A DNA stretch of 64,000 nucleotides from positions 1 through 64,000 of the forward strand of contig JABDEK010000007.1 of NCBI GenBank assembly GCA_013287135.1. Direction: 5' to 3'. Below the pieces are notes generated by a model. The model searched no databases. It was not told the origin of the DNA and was given only the letters and a program-made list of their open reading frames with translations. The stretch's first letter is position 1. Each line of letters opens with the position of its first letter. Source of the DNA: Acidobacteriota bacterium (GTDB lineage Bacteria > Acidobacteriota > Terriglobia > Acidiferrales > UBA7541). This document shows, piece by piece, positions 57,813 through 64,000 of this stretch. A program made the translations under genes and the position numbers.

Positions 57813-58529
57813 ATGAACCGAAGAACATTGGCAAAGGTAGCTTCTCTAAGTTTCGCTCTAATCCTGGGGCTCATTGCAATGAAGCAAGGGCAGGCACAGG
57901 ACGCTAAGACACCATATTCGAGCATGGCGCCACTCGATCAGTACCTCATGGCAGACCGAAATGCCGAAATAGTCCTGGCGCGGAGCGCGGCCCCGGATGC
58001 CATATCGGCCGATGCAAAAATTCTGGTCCTCGGGCGCCATGGCTACGAAACTGCCGTCGAGGGGAAGAACGGCTTTGTGTGTGTTGTGGAGCGGGGGTGG
58101 ATGTCCCCTTCCAATGCTCCGGAGTTTTGGAACCCCAAGCTTCGAGGCCCAGTCTGTTTCAATCCGCCAGCCGCGCGATCCGTTTTGCCGGCTACTTACA
58201 AGAGAACAGAGCTGGCATTAGCAGGGAAAACGAAGGCTGAGATCATCGAGGGCAACAAGGCAGCGTTCGAAAAAAGTGAACTGCCACCGCTCGAGCCCGG
58301 CTCGATGAGTTACATGATGTCGAAGGAAGCTTATCTCACCGATAGAGGTGATCACAACGTCGCCCACTTGATGTTTTATGCGCCTCCGCTGGACGGCAAG
58401 GCTTGGGGCGCCGATCTCACAAATTCACCGGTAATGCTGAATCCACAATTCAACGGCGTTCAACCGATCGACGTGTTTATCGTTCCCGTGGGCAGGTGGT
58501 CAGACGGATCCGCTGCTCCGGTTATGTAG
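57813..58529 (+). CDS. Exported hypothetical protein
   Basis: The protein is 238 residues with a signal peptide (MNRRTLAKVASLSFALILGL, then IAMKQGQAQ-DA). The mature part has APLDQYLMADRNAEIVLARS near its start and VEGKNGFVCVVERGW further on, a recurrent pattern in soil-bacterial secreted proteins of unknown role. Two Cys (FVCVV and PVCF) could form a disulphide. It is preceded by a TetR regulator and followed by a LytTR regulator, so the three may form one regulated unit. I cannot assign a function. Confidence 0.7.
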   Translation: MNRRTLAKVASLSFALILGLIAMKQGQAQDAKTPYSSMAPLDQYLMADRNAEIVLARSAAPDAISADAKILVLGRHGYETAVEGKNGFVCVVERGWMSPSNAPEFWNPKLRGPVCFNPPAARSVLPATYKRTELALAGKTKAEIIEGNKAAFEKSELPPLEPGSMSYMMSKEAYLTDRGDHNVAHLMFYAPPLDGKAWGADLTNSPVMLNPQFNGVQPIDVFIVPVGRWSDGSAAPVM

Positions 58530-58612
58530 GACCATTTCATTTAGAAGCAGTGCATTCGTCATTCTCGTTTCCGATAGTAGGAAGTCGAAACGAGAGAGCA
58601 AGGGGTTCCATC

Positions 58613-59011
58613 GTGAGTGCCCGCGAAATTCAGGATCAGAAGGCCATTTCACCACAGGCGCCACGAATCGCGTTCAAGGCAAACGGTAGCATCGTACTCT
58701 TGGATTTAGCCGACATCTTGGCAGTGCAAGCCGAAGGTAATTACGTTTCGCTGCGGCCCCGAACTAATCCCTATTTGGTGCACGAGTCTCTGTCGTCCAT
58801 GGCGGAGAAGCTAAAACCCTACGGTTTTGTCCGCATCCACCGCTCGGTCGTCGTGAATATTTCGGCCGTGGAGAAGATCCAACGTTTACCGACGGGGGAA
58901 TACAGGCTGCGGGTAAAGGGTGGGAAGGAATACTTGGTAACACGTAAATACAAACACAGCCTCAGAGATCTGGCTCAACTGTGGGTAGGGCCGGAGCGGC
59001 TTTGCAGCTAG
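58613..59011 (+). CDS. LytTR DNA-binding domain regulator
   Basis: The open frame begins at 58403 inside the previous gene. The plausible start is the GTG at 58613, with AAGGGG upstream, giving 132 residues. The protein is essentially a LytTR domain: VLLDLADILAVQAEGNYVSL, then FVRIHRSVVVNISAVEKIQR and YLVTRKYKHSLRDL. There is no receiver domain, so it is not a classic two-component regulator, and it may be controlled by another protein or membrane partner. It lies 84 bases after the exported protein, suggesting a local regulatory link. Confidence 0.84.
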   Translation: MSAREIQDQKAISPQAPRIAFKANGSIVLLDLADILAVQAEGNYVSLRPRTNPYLVHESLSSMAEKLKPYGFVRIHRSVVVNISAVEKIQRLPTGEYRLRVKGGKEYLVTRKYKHSLRDLAQLWVGPERLCS

Positions 59012-59305
59012 AATCCCGATTCGGAATACTCGAAGGCTACCGGAAAATGCTCCGAAATAGGGTGCGGTAAGCAGATGCGAAATTTGACAGGTTGCCAAAT
59101 CGTTGCAAGTTGCCATAAACAAGAAGGATAGAAAGTCGTATCGCCCACAGAAACCATATCCAGAATGATAGACGAGATTTCGCATTAAATTCGGTGAAAT
59201 GTTGCCGCTCAATGTGAAATAGCTGTGTTGAAGATTTAATTCGCCGCAATTGCAAAAAAGGACAGTTTCACTCCCTCCTATCTCCTATCCCGTCAGAGAC
59301 CTCCA

Positions 59306-59350
59306 GGGGTGAGCACTAGATGGCCCCGTTTCTAGTACACCTGCGCGAGA
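59306..59350 (+). repeat. Left copy (B) of a 45-bp inverted repeat
   Basis: This 45-bp segment beginning GGGGTGAGCACTAGATGGCC matches the reverse complement of 61894-61938 at 42 of 45 positions. On its outer side is the arm GTCAGAGACCTCCA (59292-59305). Immediately inside it a TPR-kinase tail begins. The 59012-59291 stretch before it holds no supported gene. Confidence 0.7.
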
Positions 59351-59558
59351 TCAGAGAATCCTTGACCATCGCGGGATTGTGCAGAACGAGCCCATTGGCG
59401 CCCTAGCCTATCTCGGCCTCGCCCGCGCCTATGCCATGCAAGCCGACTTCGTCAAAGCCCGCGCCGCGTATCATGATTTCTTCACGCTCTGGAATGATGC
59501 TGACGCCGATATCCCGATCCTCCACGCCGCAAAAGCAGAGTACCTGAAGTCAAAGTGA
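59343..59558 (+). pseudogene. C-terminal TPR tail of a Ser/Thr-kinase-type protein
   Basis: In one open frame the sequence reads ILDHRGIVQNEPIGALAYLG, then LARAYAMQADFVKARAAYHD and FFTLWNDADADIPILHAAKA, then EYLKSK before TGA. This is the standard ending of acidobacterial kinases with TPR repeats (ALAxLGLARAYAMxGD...DADPDIPILxxAKAEY). No kinase part or start exists upstream, because the frame emerges directly from the repeat. It is a 71-codon relic. The rest of the gap to 59755 has no gene that I can support. Confidence 0.75.
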
Positions 59559-59755
59559 TCCCGGAATCCGCAGCGCGTTGTTAATCAAACCTGAATCGGC
59601 CTAGTTGGCCTTACGGTTTCGGCCTGACGGATTTTCGCCAACGAAGTTCCGCTCTAAGCGTGAAAAACATTGCGCACACGCAGCTCATCGCATAGGCACC
59701 TAGGGCTGCATTCTCGGGAGGATGTGGCGCAACGCGGTTTGCCGGATGGAAGATC

Positions 59756-60103
59756 TCAAACCTCTTCCACGAACGCGCGGAGACGGCTTAGCGCAGCATC
59801 CCAGTGGGCTGAGATCCGTTGCAGATGCAGTTGCGCCTCCGTAAGCCGCGCCGTCTTAAGCTGCCAAATGCGCTCGCGGCCAACTCGGCCACTCTTCACC
59901 AATCCGGCGGATTCCAGCGAGCGCAGATGCTTAGTGATCGCTTGACGGGAAACGTGGGTGCCTTCAGTGAGTCGCACAATAGACAAGCCACGTCCATTCG
60001 AGAGTCTTGCGACTATATGCAGACGGGTTTTGTCGCCGATTGCGGCGAAAACTTGTGCAGCCTCGGCAAGCGCTCTTCCCGCCATAGGTTGATTGCGTGT
60101 CAT
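59756..60103 (-). CDS. ArsR-family transcriptional regulator
   Basis: The 115-residue winged-helix protein has AAIGDKTRLHIVARLSNGRG and THVSRQAITKHLRSLESAGL, the ArsR fold with its recognition helix. No metal-binding Cys pairs are seen. It follows an SRPBCC-domain gene by 14 bases on the same strand, a very common pairing of an ArsR repressor with an AHSA1-like protein. It probably represses its own operon through the two GCAACC-N4-GGTTGC sites upstream (inference). Confidence 0.9.
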   Translation of the reverse strand: MTRNQPMAGRALAEAAQVFAAIGDKTRLHIVARLSNGRGLSIVRLTEGTHVSRQAITKHLRSLESAGLVKSGRVGRERIWQLKTARLTEAQLHLQRISAHWDAALSRLRAFVEEV

Positions 60104-60117
60104 ACGGTTATTGCGAA

Positions 60118-60624
60118 CTAGCTAGCCGTTGACTCTAATTGACGCGCCGCCAGGTACCTTTGAATAAGCTCCATCTGAATGGTCCATCCACTGTCATTGG
60201 CCTCAAAAGCCTTTGCGCGTCGCGCGAGCGGAATTTGGTCAAAGCCAGACTCGGAAACATCCAGGAGTACGCCGCCATCGACCTGGCGGAGTTCGAACAC
60301 GACAAGGGTCGTGGGCTCCTTCGAATAGTCTACCGCAGGGTCAACGGCGCAGGGGTGCCAGCGAAAGGAAATCTTCTTCATGGGGTCGACACAATCCACC
60401 AGAATCTCAAACTCGATTCCGTCGCAGGCTTTCTGACGTTGAGCGATCTCTTCATCTACGGTCGTAGGACAAAGCCGCCCGGTTAACCGGGCACCCGTTG
60501 TGAAGGGACCATCAAATGAAACGCCGAACCAGGACCCGAATTGCTTGGCATCGCTGATCGCGTGCCAAACCCGGTCGAGCGTTGCACGGATCAGGACTTC
60601 TTTCTCGATCCTGTCTGTGTTCAT
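60118..60624 (-). CDS. SRPBCC-domain (AHSA1-like) protein
   Basis: The ATG at 60624 follows AGGAGG and yields 168 residues. IEKEVLIRATLDRVWHAISD is the typical SRPBCC opening, SGWTIQMELIQRYL the closing helix, and the cavity strands (DCVDPMKKISFRWHP) lie between. Members bind hydrophobic ligands or act as co-chaperones; no substrate is known here. It is the first gene of an operon with the ArsR regulator. Both proposed operators lie at or upstream of its start. Confidence 0.88.
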   Translation of the reverse strand: MNTDRIEKEVLIRATLDRVWHAISDAKQFGSWFGVSFDGPFTTGARLTGRLCPTTVDEEIAQRQKACDGIEFEILVDCVDPMKKISFRWHPCAVDPAVDYSKEPTTLVVFELRQVDGGVLLDVSESGFDQIPLARRAKAFEANDSGWTIQMELIQRYLAARQLESTAS

Positions 60625-60626
60625 CA

Positions 60627-60642
60627 GCAACCTCCTGGTTGC
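60627..60642 (-). promoter_or_regulatory. Proximal GCAACC-N4-GGTTGC site enclosing the ribosome site
   Basis: On the coding strand the sequence is GCAACC-AGGA-GGTTGC. The Shine-Dalgarno AGGAGG is formed across the centre and second arm, ending six bases before the ATG at 60624. Besides being a DNA dyad, its RNA could fold into a 6-bp stem masking the ribosome site. Confidence 0.6.
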
Positions 60643-60668
60643 CTTTCTACCAGAGTATACGAATAAAA

Positions 60669-60684
60669 GCAACCAATTGGTTGC
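60669..60684 (-). promoter_or_regulatory. Distal GCAACC-N4-GGTTGC site over the promoter
   Basis: A perfect 16-bp palindrome, GCAACCAATTGGTTGC, has the same arms as the proximal site. Its centre is 42 bp away, four helical turns. For the leftward operon it covers the -35 area of a promoter whose -10 would be TATACT at about 60653-60658, so a bound repressor would block transcription. Confidence 0.6.
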
Positions 60685-61013
60685 GCGTCTTCAAGAATGC
60701 GGCTGTATCGGCCTCGAATCCAAGGAAAGAGTCTTCTATGCCCGGCTTGCCTGCGGACCAATCTACTTGGAGCGACATCGCTACCTGAATCAAAGAGCTG
60801 ATTAGCTGCCTGATAATACTCGCGCGCAAAGTTGAAAAATGCCATTGCGCCCACGTCGGCGGTCGGATTCGTATTTTACATTTTCATACGTTCTTCTCAT
60901 CAAATAGGGCGGAAATAAAAATTATTCAGCATGAGACAGTAGGTGTCAACCATTCCACCCGGAAGCATCGGGTTACGAATCGACCTTTCGGCGGTACACT
61001 GCCCATTAGACAA
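60685..61013. other. Intergenic stretch, 329 bp, no supported gene
   Basis: Short frames cross it, one leftward reading FFNFAREYYQAANQLFDSG, but there is no ribosome site or second conserved block, so I do not call it. It separates the SRPBCC operon promoter from the AbiEii fragment. Confidence 0.35.
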
Positions 61014-61140
61014 GTGATTACTACCTCAGAAGTAGAGCAGAAATCCCGCGACTTCGGAATCAATCCGGCGGATGTTGAAAAGGACTATGTCTATGGATGC
61101 TTACTCAATGGCATATACACTCAATCGGCGCTTTCTAGCC
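61014..61140 (+). pseudogene. AbiEii/AbiGii toxin nucleotidyltransferase, N-terminal fragment
   Basis: The first 40 codons, MITTSEVEQKSRDFGINPAD then VEKDYVYGCLLNGIYTQSAL, are the usual opening of AbiEii-type proteins (V-x-KDYV-x-G-x-LL). That opening should be followed by VLKGGNALRK and the DLDFS catalytic motif. Here it turns into unrelated sequence near 61135, so the nucleotidyltransferase core is gone. No AbiEi antitoxin gene is adjacent. The remaining frame to 61304 carries no recognised domain. It is a dead remnant of a type IV toxin-antitoxin or phage-defence gene. Confidence 0.62.
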
Positions 61141-61379
61141 GCCTAGGGCGTCTTACGGTTTTTCGACTGGACGCGATAGGCCAGCAAGCTGATGAGAGAA
61201 ATGTATTCAATAGCGCGTTTCTCTGGACCCTCGGGAAAAGAATGACCGCCAGGATTTCGGATTGCCAGTACTCTAGTCGTCTTTTTACAGTAAAGACCCT
61301 ATAGACCCATTAACAGTAATGTTACAACTTTGTGTAAGGCCAAGGTCAATTCGCCCTCGCCGATTTGCGGCTGCGCGAT

Positions 61380-61745
61380 ATGACCAAGACCGTTCTGGTA
61401 GCAGATGACAGTGCAATAATTCGCAAGATGTTGTGCCGGGTTTTTGAAGCCGAAGAAGACTACGACCTTTGCGCAGAAGCCACCAACGGTCAAGAAGCAA
61501 TTGAACTCGCCCTAAAGCATCGCCCAGATCTCATCATCCTCGATTTATCCATGCCCGTTTTAAACGGAATCGACGCGGCGAGAGAATTGAAGAAATTAAT
61601 GCCTTCTGTTCCGATAATTTTGTTTACTCAATACTCCGACCTTAGCCATATTATTTCACGTCACGATCTCATAGTTGACCGCATAGTTTCAAAGGCTGAC
61701 CACGAGGACCTCATGGTTCATGTAAGGGCGCTAGCTCCGGTCTAA
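61380..61745 (+). CDS. Single-domain response regulator
   Basis: The ATG at 61380 gives 121 residues making up a CheY-like receiver domain. VLVADDSAIIRKML has the acidic pair, LIILDLSMPVLNGI contains the phosphorylated Asp, ILFTQYSD the Thr, and VSKADH the conserved Lys. There is no output domain, so it would work by protein binding or by passing phosphate on. A histidine-kinase tail follows directly but is out of frame and truncated. The regulator may therefore be orphaned or itself a truncated LuxR-type regulator whose output domain was lost. Confidence 0.8.
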   Translation: MTKTVLVADDSAIIRKMLCRVFEAEEDYDLCAEATNGQEAIELALKHRPDLIILDLSMPVLNGIDAARELKKLMPSVPIILFTQYSDLSHIISRHDLIVDRIVSKADHEDLMVHVRALAPV

Positions 61746-61750
61746 CAGTC

Positions 61751-61893
61751 TCAGAACGATTGGCGGAGGTTCAATTCCAAGGAGCCGGAGTCGGAATTAG
61801 AGGAATGCGAGAGCGCGTGCGGCAGTCTCGCGGCGAATTGACTATTGATTCAGCCACTGTAAATAATCGAGATAGGAATGTAATAGTCCCTCT
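61751..61893 (+). pseudogene. Histidine kinase C-terminal fragment
   Basis: SERLAEVQFQGAGVGIRGMR then ERVRQSRGELTIDS is the end of a NarX/DegS-type HATPase domain (G-x-GL-x-G-x-R-x-R motif). All upstream parts (sensor, HisKA_3, N box) are missing. It begins just after the response regulator stop and ends at the right repeat copy, so the repeat boundary coincides with the end of the gene relic. Confidence 0.65.
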
Positions 61894-61938
61894 TCTCGCG
61901 CAGGTGTACCAGAATCTGGGCCATCTAGTGCTCACCCC
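61894..61938 (-). repeat. Right copy (C) of the 45-bp inverted repeat
   Basis: Its reverse complement matches 59306-59350 at 42 of 45 bases. On the outer side the neighbouring arm reads, on this strand, TAGAGGTCTTTGAC. That is the reverse complement form of the arm beside copy B, so the arm has flipped relative to the core. Confidence 0.7.
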
Positions 61939-62006
61939 GTCAAAGACCTCTAGGAGACAGCCCTGTCCTGTTAATTTTTCTTGGCTTTCGACGTGCCGGC
62001 TATTGC

Positions 62007-64000
62007 TTAGGTTTTGTCTAACTTCTTCCGCGCAAAGTAGAAGAGCGAAGCCGCAAGTAGAATAAACATGAAGAGTCCAAATAGATTGCTGGTAGCCAGC
62101 GGCCCGAGGATCTTCGGCCCAAACGCAAACAAATCCGCGCGCCATGGCAAATGGAACGCGCTCGTCACCCACCCTGGCACGTGCGTAGAAATTTCGGGGT
62201 CTTGTAATAAATTGATCACAATGCCGAGCAATCCGAATACTCCCCCGGCCGCAATCAATCCGCTCGCATAAAGCGCGCCAGGACTCGCCTCTCCCCCTTC
62301 TGTTTTTTTGGATGTAGTCTCCACCAGCCAACGCACCAACCCGCCCGCAAACATAGTGGCCGTCGTTCCAATCGAAAGATAAGCGCCAACAGCAAACGCC
62401 AGCGAACGCACGCCAAGTATTTCCACGGCAAGCACGAGTGCAACGCCCATCAATACAAGTCGCCACGGCAAACGCTGATTGAGAATCCCATTAATCACCG
62501 TCGCCATCAGACGCGCCTGCGGCGCCGGAGCCTTGTCGCTACCAATCCCTTGCACCCACTGAATCTCAATTTCCTTCGTCGCCGGATCGTACAAATATTC
62601 GCCATCGGGAACCTGTGCCGATCCCAACGCATTAATCAGCACATAATTTTCCCCTTGGTACGTAACAGAACTCCGCTCCACTTTCACGCCGGTAGCCAGC
62701 GCTTCCACATTCACCGGAATTTTCACCGGCAAATATTTCTCCAGCCCCGTGTTCATCAAATTCAGCGTCGCGCCGATAGCAATCGTTGACACGGTCACGC
62801 CAATCAGCAAAGCCATCTGCTGCTTGAATGGAGTAGATCCGACAAGGTACCCAGTTTTCAGATCCTGCGAAGTGGCTCCCGCAATCGCCGCAGCGGTGCA
62901 CACCACGCCACCAATCACCAGTGCCAAAACCGCGTAGTTCGGCGCAGTCCACCCCGCCACAAAAAATATCGCGCAAGTAGCCATCAGCGTCGCAATGCTC
63001 ATTCCGCTCACCGGGTTCGAAGAATTTCCCAGCAACCCGCTAATCCGCGACGCCACGGTCACAAACAAAAATCCAAAAACTACCACAAAAAGTCCCGCCA
63101 GCAAATTTTGGTACCAGGTAGTGCTGGCGCCCTTGATCGGATCAAACGTCAACATCACCCACATCATCGCCACGATCACAATCGATCCGATCACCACCGT
63201 GCGAATCGATACATCATCGTCCAGCCGGTTCCTCTCCGGCCCCGCGCCCGCGCGCTCCGAGCGAACATCCTTCAGCCCCGCGCGCAACGCCGAAATAATT
63301 GTCGGCAGCGTGCGCAGCAGCGTAATCAGCCCCGCAGCAGCCACCGCTCCCGCGCCCATCGGACGAATGTATTGCCGCCACATATCGTCCGGCGTCATTT
63401 GCGGAATCGGAATCGTAGACGGATAAATCGGCGTGTTCCCAGCCAGCTGTCCAAAAAATTGGATCGCAGGCATCACCAGCAGCCAGGAAATCACGCCGCC
63501 TGCAAAAAGAATTCCGGAAACTTTGGGCCCGATGATGTAACCCACTCCCAGATATTCCGAAGTAATCGTCGCGCGAAATGACGCCCCCGGAAACCAGTGT
63601 GGACGCCCTTCCGGCTGCGAGTTCCACGCCTGGATTGTGTTCATGAAAAAAGTGTAAGCGCCGCCAAGTCCCAGCCCCCAGAACACGCGTCCCGCAAACG
63701 ACCCGCCGCGCTCCCCCGCCACTAGCACATCCGCGCAAGCCGTGCCTTCAGGAAACGTCAGGTTCCCATGCTCTTTCACGATGAGCTGCCGACGCAGCGG
63801 AATCATAAACAACACGCCGAGCCACCCGCCCAGCAGCGCCAAAGGAAAAATTCGCCAGAAGGTAAATTCCGTGCCAAACCCCAAAAAGATCAGCGCCGGA
63901 ATCGTGAACATTACCCCGGCCGCCAGCGACTCCCCAGCCGACCCGGTAGTTTGCACGATGTTGTTTTCCAGAATCGTCGAGCGCCCAAACGCGCGCAAAA
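62007..64000 (-). CDS. OPT-family oligopeptide/metal-chelate transporter (N-terminus beyond the right edge)
   Basis: At least 663 residues with about 14 helices are present. RAFGRSTILENNIVQTTGSA then GESLAAGVMF, the internal NLTFPEGTACADVLVAG, GVGYIIGPKVSGILFAGG and GATSQDLKTGYLVGSTPFKQ are signature blocks of the bacterial OPT family. A soluble loop around residues 430-480 (YDPATKEIEIQWVQGI) is characteristic of the TIGR00733-like subgroup. The true start lies beyond 64000, since the family has roughly two more helices before this point. It should import peptides or metal chelates using proton coupling. Its end is 69 bases from the inverted repeat. Confidence 0.93.
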   Translation of the reverse strand, partial: LRAFGRSTILENNIVQTTGSAGESLAAGVMFTIPALIFLGFGTEFTFWRIFPLALLGGWLGVLFMIPLRRQLIVKEHGNLTFPEGTACADVLVAGERGGSFAGRVFWGLGLGGAYTFFMNTIQAWNSQPEGRPHWFPGASFRATITSEYLGVGYIIGPKVSGILFAGGVISWLLVMPAIQFFGQLAGNTPIYPSTIPIPQMTPDDMWRQYIRPMGAGAVAAAGLITLLRTLPTIISALRAGLKDVRSERAGAGPERNRLDDDVSIRTVVIGSIVIVAMMWVMLTFDPIKGASTTWYQNLLAGLFVVVFGFLFVTVASRISGLLGNSSNPVSGMSIATLMATCAIFFVAGWTAPNYAVLALVIGGVVCTAAAIAGATSQDLKTGYLVGSTPFKQQMALLIGVTVSTIAIGATLNLMNTGLEKYLPVKIPVNVEALATGVKVERSSVTYQGENYVLINALGSAQVPDGEYLYDPATKEIEIQWVQGIGSDKAPAPQARLMATVINGILNQRLPWRLVLMGVALVLAVEILGVRSLAFAVGAYLSIGTTATMFAGGLVRWLVETTSKKTEGGEASPGALYASGLIAAGGVFGLLGIVINLLQDPEISTHVPGWVTSAFHLPWRADLFAFGPKILGPLATSNLFGLFMFILLAASLFYFARKKLDKT

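Noticed and set aside
58403-58612. N-terminal extension of the LytTR regulator
   Set aside because: This part is antisense-like noise inside the preceding exported-protein gene; the GTG at 58613 has a ribosome site and starts just before the conserved domain.
60624-60854. Leftward frame reading FFNFAREYYQAANQLFDSG
   Set aside because: The opening looks protein-like, but the frame then runs through the operators and ribosome site of the SRPBCC gene, so a real gene is unlikely.

Overview
The window looks like a chromosomal piece of a soil-type member of Acidobacteriota (inference). Supporting signs are a secreted VWA protein of the acidobacterial VWFA-related type, relics of Ser/Thr kinases with WD40 or TPR tails, a CocE hydrolase fused to a carboxypeptidase-regulatory domain, TonB-C modules on a protease, and moderate-to-high GC. 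There is one tRNA (Pro, GGG), and no rRNA or CRISPR array.

Positions 1-17.7 kb are a surface-polysaccharide locus: GT-C fragments, a Wzx-like flippase, an O-acyltransferase, five soluble glycosyltransferases, a CDP-paratose-2-epimerase-like SDR, an O-antigen ligase/polymerase-like protein, a methyltransferase, and a convergent beta-helix (pectate-lyase/tail-spike-like) exported protein. The left edge carries a sharp rearrangement: a methyltransferase tail and a glycosyltransferase head read leftward and abut the rest of a glycosyltransferase reading rightward. One small inversion would explain this. 18.0-24 kb holds a MerR regulator, tRNA-Pro, surE, a GT-C-like membrane protein and a spermidine-synthase-like membrane protein.

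24.4-35 kb is catabolic: an SDR, a CocE-type hydrolase, then purU, a Rieske oxygenase, a TetR regulator, a PYROXD2-like FAD oxidoreductase, a betaine-homocysteine-methyltransferase-like protein and an APC permease. Together these suggest use of a methylated amine or similar C1-releasing substrate (inference). 35-51.6 kb holds a TM-TPR protein, a trypsin-like protease with two TonB-C modules, and lower-glycolysis genes (eno, gpmI, pyk) spread among a glucoamylase-like protein, a MerA-like flavoprotein, a Tat-exported DUF3500 protein and an M20 peptidase.

51.7-62 kb is more fluid: rhomboid protease, alsS-alsD (acetoin), a divergent gene pair, an IS5-family relic, TetR and LytTR regulators, and a 2.6-kb segment bounded by 45-bp inverted repeats. 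That segment holds an ArsR/SRPBCC operon, a response regulator, and fragments of a TPR kinase, an AbiEii protein and a histidine kinase. The right edge is an OPT transporter that runs off the window.

The strongest discovery candidate is at 56150-56593. It is a DsrE-family protein whose frame crosses an in-frame TGA exactly where a Cys is expected (U-G-A-C), with a SECIS-like hairpin right after it and 40 more conserved-looking codons. This is probably a Tat-signal-bearing DsrE-like selenoprotein that ordinary gene calling would truncate. Also notable are two identical GCAACC-N4-GGTTGC sites 42 bp apart in front of the SRPBCC-ArsR operon, one of which encloses the Shine-Dalgarno sequence.
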